This document shows, piece by piece, positions 1 through 9,321 of a DNA stretch of 64,000 bases. The stretch is from Stieleria mannarensis. GTDB taxonomy: Bacteria > Planctomycetota > Planctomycetia > Pirellulales > Pirellulaceae. The notes beneath the pieces are model-generated. The model was not told where the DNA came from and ran no database searches. It saw only the letters and a program-made list of their open reading frames with translations. The DNA is taken from positions 17,133 through 81,132 of the forward strand of contig NZ_JACEHH010000040.1 in NCBI RefSeq assembly GCF_014154935.1, read 5' to 3'. The translations under genes were made by a program, and so were the position numbers. The first letter of the stretch is position 1, and every line of letters begins with the position of its first letter.

Positions 1-1674
1 CCCGAAAATCCACGTGTCCCCGGGCTCATCGGCGGTGAAGTGCAGTGTGAAATCGTCACCGCTTGCGTGGGCCAGTGCATTGGACACCAAGTTGCGATAA
101 AGCAACTCCAGGTACGATTGGTAACCCAACAGATCACGGGGGTGGACGTCCTTTTGCACGACCACCTGACGGGCAAAAAGGGTGGTTTCAAACTCTTGAA
201 GCAGTGTGTCGATGATTCGATCAAAGTCGATCGGCTGGCGCTCGCCTTGCTCCTCGGAAACCCGCGTCAGCGTTCGAAAGTCTTGGACCATCGCCAACAT
301 TTGATCCGAGCAGCGTGATGCATCGGCAATCAATAAATGCAACTCGTCATCCTCAATTTCCCGCAAGTGGTGCGCGACGAGCCCCATCAAATTGGACTGC
401 ATCCGCGCCGGTTCACGTAAATCGTGTGCCGCCAGGTGCGTGAAGTGTTCCAGGTCGCTGTTGGTGATTTGCAGACGCCGGTTGGCGCCCACCAGTTCCG
501 ATTCTTTGTCCTTGATCGTGACGGCCATCTCCTCAAAGGCCGTGGCCAAAACGCCGATTTCGTCGGTCCTGTCCTTGGGCAATTCAATGACCGGACCGCC
601 TTCTTTGATTCGGTTTGCCGCCTGAGTGATCGCGTAAAGCGGACGGGTCAATACCGAACTGGCCAGGTAGCCGGTGAACATCGCCAACAGGATCAAGGTA
701 AATGTCACGGCCACGGCCCATCGCACGATGTCGTTTTGCGATTCGTGCAGATTCACGTTGGTCGCGATGACACCAATCCCGATCACATTTTCGTGGCGCG
801 AGGAAAACATGTCCGACTTGCCGAACACAATTTGTCGTTTCCCGTCGGCGATCTCGCGCAACGAGGGTGACAGCGGTCCGGCCAAAAACGCGGCAAGCGA
901 TGGGTGGTCGGTGGCGATCGTACGCCCGTGCGGCAATTCGAATCCGAACGTGCGTTCCGGGTCATTGTGATAGAGATAGTAACCTTCTTGGTTCGTGGCG
1001 ATGTACTGAAAACTCTCCGAATCCGGCAGCAACAGCGGACGAAAGAGCATGTCGAAGCGGACGTTCAGGACGACAATGCCGCACTGTTGACCGCGATCAT
1101 CGTAAACGCCGGCGACAAAACGGACGGTCGGCTGGTAAGGAACTTGGATCTGACCGTTTTCTCGGTTCAGGTTGATTTTGGAAACGTAAACCTCGTGATT
1201 CTGCAGCTGCCGGGACGCGATGAAGTAGTCTCGGCCGGATTTTTGTTGCAGTCGATCATCGGGGATGACCGTTGTCTCGCCATCGAGTTGCTCGACACGC
1301 ACCATTTCTTGACCGTTCTCGTCCAGCCGGATCAGCCGGACTTGGCTGTAGAATGGTTTTGACGATGCGATTTCGGTGAAAACTCGTTGCAGCTCCGTTT
1401 TGGCGAAGACAAAATCGTCCGTATCACGTTCACGCTCGGCCTGTGCGACGGTCCGCACGATAGGCAACTGCGCCAATAGCCGCACGTTGTGTTTGATGTT
1501 GTCGACTTCCTGTTCCAAACTGCGGATGTCCGAAACAAGGATTTGACGCAGAGAGTCGAATTGCTGCATCTGGGCGATCTGCACATAGCCGATGTAGACG
1601 GTCGATCCGATCAGGGCTGCGGTCACTAGGATCAAGGTCACTGACAGCCAGCGCAACTGGATCGCAATTCTCAT
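1..1674 (-). CDS. Membrane sensor histidine kinase (3' end outside window)
   Basis: Inner-membrane two-component sensor kinase, read from ATG at 1674 to the window edge (558 codons, no stop). A first membrane segment lies near residues 8-28, followed by an extracytoplasmic sensing region of about 290 residues resembling a double-Cache domain. A second membrane segment (about 317-338) leads into a HAMP linker (about 339-392). The phosphoacceptor motif AAHDLREP puts the histidine near residue 416, a form typical of phytochrome-like and PAS-linked kinases. The ATPase domain has only begun (N-box-like LVSNALAHA near 530) when the sequence ends, so the G boxes and any receiver domain cannot be seen. 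It is divergent from the hydrolase at 1780. No partner regulator is adjacent. The signal is unknown. Confidence 0.88.
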   Translation of the reverse strand, partial: MRIAIQLRWLSVTLILVTAALIGSTVYIGYVQIAQMQQFDSLRQILVSDIRSLEQEVDNIKHNVRLLAQLPIVRTVAQAERERDTDDFVFAKTELQRVFTEIASSKPFYSQVRLIRLDENGQEMVRVEQLDGETTVIPDDRLQQKSGRDYFIASRQLQNHEVYVSKINLNRENGQIQVPYQPTVRFVAGVYDDRGQQCGIVVLNVRFDMLFRPLLLPDSESFQYIATNQEGYYLYHNDPERTFGFELPHGRTIATDHPSLAAFLAGPLSPSLREIADGKRQIVFGKSDMFSSRHENVIGIGVIATNVNLHESQNDIVRWAVAVTFTLILLAMFTGYLASSVLTRPLYAITQAANRIKEGGPVIELPKDRTDEIGVLATAFEEMAVTIKDKESELVGANRRLQITNSDLEHFTHLAAHDLREPARMQSNLMGLVAHHLREIEDDELHLLIADASRCSDQMLAMVQDFRTLTRVSEEQGERQPIDFDRIIDTLLQEFETTLFARQVVVQKDVHPRDLLGYQSYLELLYRNLVSNALAHASGDDFTLHFTADEPGDTWIFG

Positions 1675-1779
1675 GGGGCCTCTCGGGTGCGGTCGTCGTG
1701 AAGGTTGATGGTTATTATGTCGTGCTGCGGAGTGATCCGCATGCGCTGGTGTCCAACATGCACTTCTGCAGACGGAAAG

Positions 1780-2646
1780 ATGATCGATCGAAACGGGCAA
1801 TTGGGATTAACACAACTTACCTTGGTTGCGGCAATCAGTTTACTCGTTGCCAAACCGGACGGTTTCGCTCAAACGCCCGGGCGCGTCCAAGACCTCCGGA
1901 CGCCGGCGGTGACCGCCGGAGAACCTGCGGCGGGCAAACGCGTCCGGCAGGTTCTGCCTGCCTACCAGGGATCCAATGTCTATCACCTGCTTTACCTTCC
2001 GACCGATTGGCAACCCGATCAAAAGTATCCGGTGATCGTCGAATACGCGGGCAACCAATACCAAACCAGCCCCGGCACGGTCGAGGGCAGCAACTTGGGA
2101 TACGGCCTGTCCGGGGGCAAGGGGGCGATCTGGGTTTGCATGCCCTACGTCAATACCCAGCAGCAGCGAAATCAGCAGCGTTGGTGGGGCGATATCGATG
2201 CGACCGTGGCGTATTGCAAACAGACCGTAAGGACGGTTTGTCAGCGTTACGGCGGTGACCCCGAAAACCTGTTCATCGCCGGTTTTTCCCGTGGGGCGAT
2301 CGCCTGCAATTTCATCGGACTCTACGACGATGAAATCGCGGCGCTTTGGCGCGGATTCATCTGCCACAGCCACTACGACGGGGTGAAACAATGGCCCTAT
2401 GCCGGCAGTGACCGCCGGTCGGCCGCGAATCGATTGAGGCGACTTGGGGATCGGCCGCAATTCATCAGTCACGAAAAATCCGTCGCCGCAACGCGCGACT
2501 ATTTGGCTGAAGTCATGCCGGATGGAAACTTCACCTTTCAAACCCTGGCGGGCTGGGACCATACCGACACTTGGGTTCTGTACGACATTCCCCAGCGGAC
2601 CACACTGAGAGAATGGTTCAACGCCACGTGTCAGGAAACTCGCTGA
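1780..2646 (+). CDS. Secreted alpha/beta hydrolase (esterase-like)
   Basis: Predicted exported serine hydrolase of 288 residues. The ATG at 1780 is preferred because a purine-rich GGAAAG lies just upstream and a signal-peptide-like hydrophobic stretch ending at FAQ follows; earlier in-frame starts add an unlikely Cys/Met-rich leader. The nucleophile elbow GFSRGA puts the serine near residue 170, and GWDHTD near residue 260 is a good candidate for the catalytic histidine. The N-terminal half (VYHLLYLPTDW, then PVIVEYAGN) resembles the opening strands of PHB-depolymerase or dienelactone-hydrolase folds. The substrate is unknown. Its last 29 bases overlap, tail to tail, the end of the DASS transporter gene on the other strand. 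Confidence 0.8.
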   Translation: MIDRNGQLGLTQLTLVAAISLLVAKPDGFAQTPGRVQDLRTPAVTAGEPAAGKRVRQVLPAYQGSNVYHLLYLPTDWQPDQKYPVIVEYAGNQYQTSPGTVEGSNLGYGLSGGKGAIWVCMPYVNTQQQRNQQRWWGDIDATVAYCKQTVRTVCQRYGGDPENLFIAGFSRGAIACNFIGLYDDEIAALWRGFICHSHYDGVKQWPYAGSDRRSAANRLRRLGDRPQFISHEKSVAATRDYLAEVMPDGNFTFQTLAGWDHTDTWVLYDIPQRTTLREWFNATCQETR

Positions 2647-4123
2647 TCTGGATCCCCCAGACGATCGGCAGCACCCAATAAACAAACGCGGTCAGCAACA
2701 GGATCGAAATCACGTTTAACCAAATTCCTGCGCGCACCATATCCGGAATCCTCAAGTGCCCCGATCCGAACACCACGGCATTGGGCGGCGTCGCGACCGG
2801 CAGCATGAACGCGCAAGACGCCGCCACCGTCGCGCCGACCATCAACAGGAACGGGTGCACGTTCATCGCAACGGCCATGGAGGCCAGGATCGGCAACAGC
2901 ATCGAGGTCGTGGCCAGATTCGACGTGATCTCGGTCAGGAAGTTGACCGCCGCGACCAGGATCAACACCAGCAGCAACATCGACACCGACTCCAGCAGCG
3001 TGGTTTGGGAACCGATCCAAACCGCCAACCCGCTGGACGTGAACCCCTCGGCGAGCGCCATCCCGCCGCCAAATAACAGCACGATCCCCCACGGCAGGTT
3101 TTTTGTGTCTTCCCAAACCAACAGCGGCAACCGTTTCCCGTCCTGGTTGAAATTGCCACTGGGGATCAAAAACAGGCATAGCCCACCGGTCATGGCGATG
3201 ATTGTGTCGTCCAGTCGCGGGAACAATCCCAGTTGCTGCTGCAGAAACGATCGGCTGATCCATGCGGCTGCGGTCAACGAGAACACGCCGAGCAGCAGTT
3301 TTTCTTCCAGTGAAAACGCCTTTAACGCCTGGAGTTGTTTTTGAATCTCCTGACGCCCGCCGGGAAAACTCTTCTGTCGAAACTGAAACGCGAATCGCGT
3401 CAGGTAAACCCAACACAGGGCCAGCAAAATCAGCGAGATCGGCAGTCCAAACTTGAACCACTGCAGGAAGCTGATTTCCACACCGTAGACTTCTTGAACG
3501 ACCCCGGCCAGCACCAGGTTGGGCGGCGTGCCGATCAGGGTGGCGATGCCGCCGATCGATGCGCTGTAGGCGATCGCCAGCATCAACGCCTTGCCAAACG
3601 TCTCATTCTCGCCGGCTTCGGTTTGCGGATTGTCGCGCAACTGGGTCACGATGGCCATCCCGATCGGCAGCATCATGACCGCGGTCGCGGTGTTGGAAAT
3701 CCACATCGACAACCCCGCGGTGGCGACCATGAACCCGAGAATGATTCGGGTGATGTTGGTGCCGATCAGGTTGATGATGTTCAGCGCGATCCGCCGGTGC
3801 AGTCCCCATTTTTCGATCGCAATCGCGATCAAAAACCCCCCGATGTACAGAAAGATGTAGCGGTGGCCGTACTGGGATGTGGTCGCTTGCAAGTCGACGG
3901 CGCCGGTCAACGAAAACAGCACGATCGGCAACAGCGCCGTCGCGGCAATCGGGATCGCTTCGGTCACCCACCAGACGGCGATCCAAGCCGTCGACGCCAA
4001 CACCGCGTTGGCCTCCGGGCTCAAACCGGGCGGATGAACGAACATCAAGATCAGGGCAAACAGGATCGGCCCGGCGATCCGTCCGACAAACTTGGCAGAG
4101 AAGGTCATGGTGTGCGTGGTCAT
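2618..4123 (-). CDS. DASS (SLC13) family sodium-coupled anion transporter
   Basis: Inner-membrane symporter of 501 residues, the usual size for the divalent anion:Na+ symporter family, whose members import di- or tricarboxylates or sulfate. Two family-typical substrate/sodium-binding SNT motifs are visible: SNTATAVMMLP from residue 143 and SNLATTSMLLP from residue 401. The early block WWVTEAIPIAATALLP (about 51-66) is also characteristic. Around a dozen hydrophobic segments are evident. In planctomycetes living on sulfated polysaccharides such transporters could take up sulfate or organic acids, but nothing here decides between them. The 3' end overlaps the convergent hydrolase gene by 29 bases. 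Confidence 0.9.
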   Translation of the reverse strand: MTTHTMTFSAKFVGRIAGPILFALILMFVHPPGLSPEANAVLASTAWIAVWWVTEAIPIAATALLPIVLFSLTGAVDLQATTSQYGHRYIFLYIGGFLIAIAIEKWGLHRRIALNIINLIGTNITRIILGFMVATAGLSMWISNTATAVMMLPIGMAIVTQLRDNPQTEAGENETFGKALMLAIAYSASIGGIATLIGTPPNLVLAGVVQEVYGVEISFLQWFKFGLPISLILLALCWVYLTRFAFQFRQKSFPGGRQEIQKQLQALKAFSLEEKLLLGVFSLTAAAWISRSFLQQQLGLFPRLDDTIIAMTGGLCLFLIPSGNFNQDGKRLPLLVWEDTKNLPWGIVLLFGGGMALAEGFTSSGLAVWIGSQTTLLESVSMLLLVLILVAAVNFLTEITSNLATTSMLLPILASMAVAMNVHPFLLMVGATVAASCAFMLPVATPPNAVVFGSGHLRIPDMVRAGIWLNVISILLLTAFVYWVLPIVWGIQISEFPDTWR

Positions 4124-4146
4124 TCAACGGGCGTCGTCCGTGGAAG

Positions 4147-4264
4147 AGGGGGGGGAGAAGATTTTGGAGGTAGGAAGATTTTGGAGGGAAGTGTCTGCGG
4201 AAAGGAAACGGAGTCAGAGTCGCCGGTCGGCACGCAATTTTCTTACCTCCTAAATCTTCCTACC
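4147..4264. repeat. Inverted GGAGGTAGGAAGATTT-type intergenic repeat
   Basis: The left part (4147-4190) starts with a run of eight G and repeats the unit GAAGATTTTGGAGG. The right part (4236-4264), read on the opposite strand, gives GGTAGGAAGATTTAGGAGG and then GTAAGAAAATT. The two parts therefore face each other across about 45 bases. Related units occur near 10896, 14936 and 15011-15100. This repeat is the only recognisable content of the 403-base gap 4124-4526, which otherwise holds the start regions of the two divergent flanking genes. Confidence 0.55.
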
Positions 4265-4526
4265 CACACTTCAACGCTTACTGTTCCCGTCTCGATCAAG
4301 GGGACCGTTTTGACGATCGGCTGACCAATCTAGCAGATCTCATTCGCAGCGAGAGACGGCGGCGCGATCGTTCCCCCCTGCCAGGCGAACACGCGAAAAC
4401 CGCCGCAGCCGATTGCCGCATTGGTGATCTTGACCGACTCGGATTCTCCATGATCGAGTATCCTATGGATTGACCGATCGGTCCGTTCCCTTCCCTCCTG
4501 CGACTTTCCCCACCTTTGATCCGCCG

Positions 4527-7500
4527 ATGAATCCTTCCTGCTCCGCTCTGTGGCGCGCGTTCTTGTTCGTGTCTGTTTCCGTCTTGCTGCCGAGATTCCT
4601 GTCGGCCCAATCAGAGACGTCTCGATTCCAAAAAATCGTTCTCAGTGAATCGTTTCACAGCGAAGGGGCCGACGTGGCGGACATCGATGGTGACGGGCAC
4701 AACGACATCGTTTCCGGGCCGTATTGGTACCAAGGGCCGGACTTCCGCACGCGACACACTTACGCCGAGGTCAAAAACTACTCGATCAAGGCCTACTCCG
4801 ATCACTTCTTTTCCTTCGCACGCGACTTCAACGGCGATGGGCACATCGATGTGTTCTGCGTCCCGATGCCCGGCACGGCGGGCGTGTGGTACGAAAATCC
4901 CGGAACCGCGGATCGATCATCGACCTGGAACCGCCACACCGCGCTGTCGAGTGTCGACAACGAGTCGCCGACGTTTTCGGACATTGACGGAGACGGTGTG
5001 GAGGAACTGGTTTGCATCCACAAAGGATGCTACGGCTATGCCCGGCCCGATGCCACTGATCCAACCGCGCCGTGGTCATTCACCCCCATCAGCGACGACC
5101 GTGGCTACGGGCGATTCACGCACGGGTTGGGCGTCGGCGACGTGGACGGCGACGGGCGTGCCGATCTGCTAGAAAAAGACGGCTGGTGGAAACAGCCTGA
5201 AACGAGCGGCGAAACGTTTAAGTTTCACCCGGTGAAATTCGCCGCTTCGGGTGGATCCCAAATGTTCGCCTATGACTTTGACGGCGACGGCGACAACGAC
5301 GTGCTATCGGTCAAAAATGCGCACGGGTATGGATTGAGCTGGTTCGAGCGACGCGGCAGCGGTGAGGAGTATCTGTTCGTCGAACGTCTGATCCTGGGCA
5401 GCAAGCCGTCGGACAATCCCTACGGACTGGCGATCTCCCAAATGCACGCGGTCGCACTGGCCGACATCGACGGCGATGGCATCAAAGACATCGTGACGGG
5501 AAAACGATTCTGGGCCCACGGCGGGAATGATCCGGGCGCGTCCGAGTTGCCGGTGTTGTACTGGCTGCGTACCGTCCGCTCCGAATACGGCGTCAATTTT
5601 CAGCCGCATCTGATCGACCAGCGTGTCGGCGTAGGAACTCAGTTGACCACCGCGGACGTCGACCGCAACGGACACGTCGATGTCATTGTCGGAAACAAGC
5701 TGGGGACCTATGTGTTGCTCAACAGCGGAAACGCTGAACCGGCCCCCGAACCGTCGTCCGACGCGGCACATCCCGTCGGCAGCGACGAATTTAAAACCGC
5801 CGTCAGGACCACCGAACCGCTGACGCCTGAACAGGAGCGTGAGTCGTTTGTTCTGCCGGCAGGGTTCAAAGTACAGCTCGTCGCCGCCGAACCCGAAATT
5901 GCCAAGCCGATGAACTTGGCCTTTGACGCCAAGGGGCGGTTGTGGGTCAGCAGCAGCGTCGAGTACCCGTTCCCCGCTGCCGAAGGCGAAGGACGCGATA
6001 CGATCAAGATCCTCGAAGACACCGACGACGACGGTCGCGCCGATAAAATCACCACGTTCGCCGACGGGCTGAACATCCCGATCGGATTGTATCCCTATCG
6101 TGACGGCGTGATCTGTTACAGCATCCCCAACATCTGGTTCTTGCGTGACACCGACGGCGACGATCGATGCGACACACGCGAGATCCTGTACGGGCCCTTC
6201 GACTACTCACGCGACACCCACGGCATGTGCAACGGATTCACCCGTGGGTACGACGGCTGGCTGTACGCCTGCCATGGGTTCAACAATCAATCCTCGGTCA
6301 CCGGCGGCGACGGTCACACGGTCACGATGCACTCGGGCAACACGTTCCGGATTCGCACCGACGGATCGCGGATCGAACATTTCACCGACGGCCAAGTCAA
6401 TCCGTTCGGCATGGCGATCGATCCCGACGGAGACTTGTTTACCGCCGACTGTCACACCAAACCGGTCACCTTGCTGATGCGGGGTGGCGTGTATCAGGGG
6501 TTCGGTAAGCCTCACGATGGCTTGGGGTTTGTCCCCAATGTAATGGAACACTTGCACGGCAGCACGGCCATCGGCGGGATTGCTCTGTACCACGACAACG
6601 CGTTCCCGCCGGTCTATCACGGCAACTCCTTCGGTGGCAACGTGATGACCAGCCGGATCAATCGCAATTCGATTCAACGCAACGGATCGACGGTTTCGGC
6701 ACGCGAAGAATCCGATTTCTTGATTTCCGGCGATCCCTGGTTTCGACCGGTCGATTTGCAGGTCGGTCCCGATGGCGCCTTGTACGTCGCCGACTTTTAC
6801 AACCGCATCATCGGGCACTACGAAGTCGGGCTCGATCACCCCGGTCGCGATCGTCACCGCGGACGGATCTGGCGGATCGTCTTTGACGACCCGGCGGACG
6901 TGCGTCGGGACATGCCCGAGGTGACATCGAATCGAAGCTCGTTTGATGCGAACGATGACCAGATCTCTCGGGCGATCGGCCAGTTGGATTCAGCCAACCT
7001 GACCCGACGTGCCCTCGCGGCAGATCGGCTGGCCGATCAGTTCGGTGCCGCCGCGGTCGAACCGATTCGCGGGGCGTTTGCCGAAAGCCCCAGCGCCGAC
7101 GCGAAAGTTCAGATGCTGTGGGTTCTGCACCGGTTGGGCGCGATCACCGATTCTGAGATCCAGGCCGCGGCGCAGGACGAATCTGCCAGGGTCCGCGTTC
7201 ACGCGATGCAATTGATCGGAGCCAGAGACGGTGCCGATGAAGTGTTATCGGCGTTGTTGCTCGCGGGATTGCAGGATCCCGATGCGATGGTGCGGCGCTG
7301 TGCGGCGATCGCCGCGGCGACATCTCCTTCGATGCCGCTGACCGTCCAGTTGATGAAAACACTTCATCAAACTCCGGCGTCGGATGTCCACCTGATCCAC
7401 GCGATCCGCATGTCACTGCGCGACCACCTTCGCGACGCCGATCGTTTTCGCGTCTTCACCGATTCCCTTACTACGCAAGACATGCGGGCTGTGATCGACC

Positions 7501-9236
7501 TCTGCTTGGGCATCCGGACCGCATTTGCCGGCGAGTTTCTGGCTGCCCACGTGTCACAGCTTCAGGATTTACAGCCGGAACAACTGTCGACCTATCTGGC
7601 TTTCGCCGCTCGCTATGCTTCACCGCAGCACTTGGATTCGATCGCCCGGATGGCCGAAGACCGTTTCGAAGACAACGTCGCATTTCAAGAAGACTTGCTG
7701 CGTTCGATCCGCAACGGACTCGGCCAACGCGGCATCGAAAACCCCACGGTAGTAACCGACTGGGCGACGCGTCTGGCACGTCGCTACCTTGGTCTGCGTG
7801 AGGGTGATGCGTTGTTGCCCGAGAGTCCGCGGCAAATCGGTTGGACCTACTTGCCGTACCCCGGCACGCCGGACCACGGTAATCCCTGGGTGTTGTCGAC
7901 CAACCGCAATTCAGCTGACGGTCAACCGGCGTCCAGACTGCACAGCAGTTTCCCGCTCGGCGAGTCCCGGACCGGAATTTATCGCAGCGATTCATTCCCG
8001 TTGCCCGAGCAGCTGACGTTTTTTGTGGCCGGACACGACGGCTTTCCCGACAAACCGCTCCAGAATTTGAACGTGGTGCGTGTTCGCGACGCGGTGTCCC
8101 AAGCGGTGCTGCAGACCTGGAGCCCGCCGCGGAATGACACCGCACAAAAAGTGACTTGGCGATCCGGTGACGCGGCCGGTCGCGACGTGTTTGTCGAACT
8201 GGTCGACGGGGATACCGCCGGGGCGTTCGCGTGGATGGCGGTGGGACGTTTTTCGATCGAAGGATTGAATCCCAGCAACCAGGCGAGCGAATTTAGCAAG
8301 GCCGCTCGATTGATCGGCGACTTCGAACTGAACGGGCTCGCCGGCGTGGCGACGCAGGTGCTTCGTGACGGTGACATCGGCCGTCAACTTGCCGCCGACT
8401 TTGCGACGGCCATTGCGGCATTGAACTCCAGCTCGCATTCCTCGGCGCTCGCCCAGTCCATCGCCGTCGTTGGCGTTGATCCGGCATTGCGCGGCGAACT
8501 GACCGACCTGTTGTTGAACCCCGACAACGACCAGATCGTCCCCGTGATGGGCAAGGTCACCAAGCTGGCCACGGCGGCCGAACAGTTGCGGATCGCGGGA
8601 AAACTTTCGTCGGATCAATCCGGTGTGCAAACGCTGTTGGCACTCGTCGAAGCCGGCCAAGCGTCGCCGCGATTGTTGGTCGATCCGGCCATCAGCGGCA
8701 AACTGGACAGTTTGGCGACCGAGGAGCAGTCGCATCGGATCTCAAAACTGACCGGAGATCTGCCGAGCGAGGACCAAGCGTTGGTCGCGGCAATGAACGC
8801 GCGGAAAGCGGCCTATGTGCGTGACGGAGGCGACGCCGGCGCCGGGGCCGCGTTGTTTACCAAGCAGTGTGCCGTCTGCCATCAAATCGCCGGCAAGGGA
8901 GTGGCCGTCGGTCCGAACCTGGACGGGGTGGGCAATCGCGGACTGGAGCGGTTGATCGAAGACGTGCTGACCCCGAACCGCAACATCGACGCCGCGTTCC
9001 GTGCCAGCGTCGTGTTGACCGATGACGGTCAGGTGTACAGTGGTTTGATCAAGCGGACCGATGGCGAACAATTGGTGATCGTCGATCAGACGGGCAAAGA
9101 AATCAACGTCCCCGTTGACGAGATCGTGCGTCAAAAAATCGTGGGCAATTCCCCCATGCCGGCAAACTTTCATGAGACGCTGAGCGAGGAACAAACCAAA
9201 GACTTGTTGGCGTACCTGTTGTCGTTGGTGCACTAA
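4527..9236 (+). CDS. Giant FG-GAP / dehydrogenase / HEAT / cytochrome c fusion protein
   Basis: Exported multidomain protein of 1569 residues. ATG 4527 is chosen over an upstream in-frame start because a signal peptide follows directly, ending near LSAQ. Residues about 25-430 carry repeated Asp-rich FG-GAP/VCBS calcium loops (DIDGDGHND, DFNGDGHID, DVDGDGRAD, DIDGDGIKD). Residues about 450-815 match the planctomycete/verrucomicrobial membrane-bound dehydrogenase domain, a sugar-dehydrogenase-like propeller (FKVQLVAAEPEIAKPMN). A helical HEAT-like stretch follows. The C-terminus is a PVC-type haem-binding domain with CAVCH near 1448-1452. It is presumably a periplasmic or surface redox enzyme passing electrons to its own haem. 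The substrate is unknown; carbohydrate is a guess from the fold. No close operon partner is evident. Confidence 0.88.
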   Translation: MNPSCSALWRAFLFVSVSVLLPRFLSAQSETSRFQKIVLSESFHSEGADVADIDGDGHNDIVSGPYWYQGPDFRTRHTYAEVKNYSIKAYSDHFFSFARDFNGDGHIDVFCVPMPGTAGVWYENPGTADRSSTWNRHTALSSVDNESPTFSDIDGDGVEELVCIHKGCYGYARPDATDPTAPWSFTPISDDRGYGRFTHGLGVGDVDGDGRADLLEKDGWWKQPETSGETFKFHPVKFAASGGSQMFAYDFDGDGDNDVLSVKNAHGYGLSWFERRGSGEEYLFVERLILGSKPSDNPYGLAISQMHAVALADIDGDGIKDIVTGKRFWAHGGNDPGASELPVLYWLRTVRSEYGVNFQPHLIDQRVGVGTQLTTADVDRNGHVDVIVGNKLGTYVLLNSGNAEPAPEPSSDAAHPVGSDEFKTAVRTTEPLTPEQERESFVLPAGFKVQLVAAEPEIAKPMNLAFDAKGRLWVSSSVEYPFPAAEGEGRDTIKILEDTDDDGRADKITTFADGLNIPIGLYPYRDGVICYSIPNIWFLRDTDGDDRCDTREILYGPFDYSRDTHGMCNGFTRGYDGWLYACHGFNNQSSVTGGDGHTVTMHSGNTFRIRTDGSRIEHFTDGQVNPFGMAIDPDGDLFTADCHTKPVTLLMRGGVYQGFGKPHDGLGFVPNVMEHLHGSTAIGGIALYHDNAFPPVYHGNSFGGNVMTSRINRNSIQRNGSTVSAREESDFLISGDPWFRPVDLQVGPDGALYVADFYNRIIGHYEVGLDHPGRDRHRGRIWRIVFDDPADVRRDMPEVTSNRSSFDANDDQISRAIGQLDSANLTRRALAADRLADQFGAAAVEPIRGAFAESPSADAKVQMLWVLHRLGAITDSEIQAAAQDESARVRVHAMQLIGARDGADEVLSALLLAGLQDPDAMVRRCAAIAAATSPSMPLTVQLMKTLHQTPASDVHLIHAIRMSLRDHLRDADRFRVFTDSLTTQDMRAVIDLCLGIRTAFAGEFLAAHVSQLQDLQPEQLSTYLAFAARYASPQHLDSIARMAEDRFEDNVAFQEDLLRSIRNGLGQRGIENPTVVTDWATRLARRYLGLREGDALLPESPRQIGWTYLPYPGTPDHGNPWVLSTNRNSADGQPASRLHSSFPLGESRTGIYRSDSFPLPEQLTFFVAGHDGFPDKPLQNLNVVRVRDAVSQAVLQTWSPPRNDTAQKVTWRSGDAAGRDVFVELVDGDTAGAFAWMAVGRFSIEGLNPSNQASEFSKAARLIGDFELNGLAGVATQVLRDGDIGRQLAADFATAIAALNSSSHSSALAQSIAVVGVDPALRGELTDLLLNPDNDQIVPVMGKVTKLATAAEQLRIAGKLSSDQSGVQTLLALVEAGQASPRLLVDPAISGKLDSLATEEQSHRISKLTGDLPSEDQALVAAMNARKAAYVRDGGDAGAGAALFTKQCAVCHQIAGKGVAVGPNLDGVGNRGLERLIEDVLTPNRNIDAAFRASVVLTDDGQVYSGLIKRTDGEQLVIVDQTGKEINVPVDEIVRQKIVGNSPMPANFHETLSEEQTKDLLAYLLSLVH

Positions 9237-9321
9237 TGATTCGCAACGCGATGTTCCATCGGGTACGATGAACGATTGACGGACTCTTTCACAGGGACTT
9301 GGGAATCAGGGGAGCACGGTG

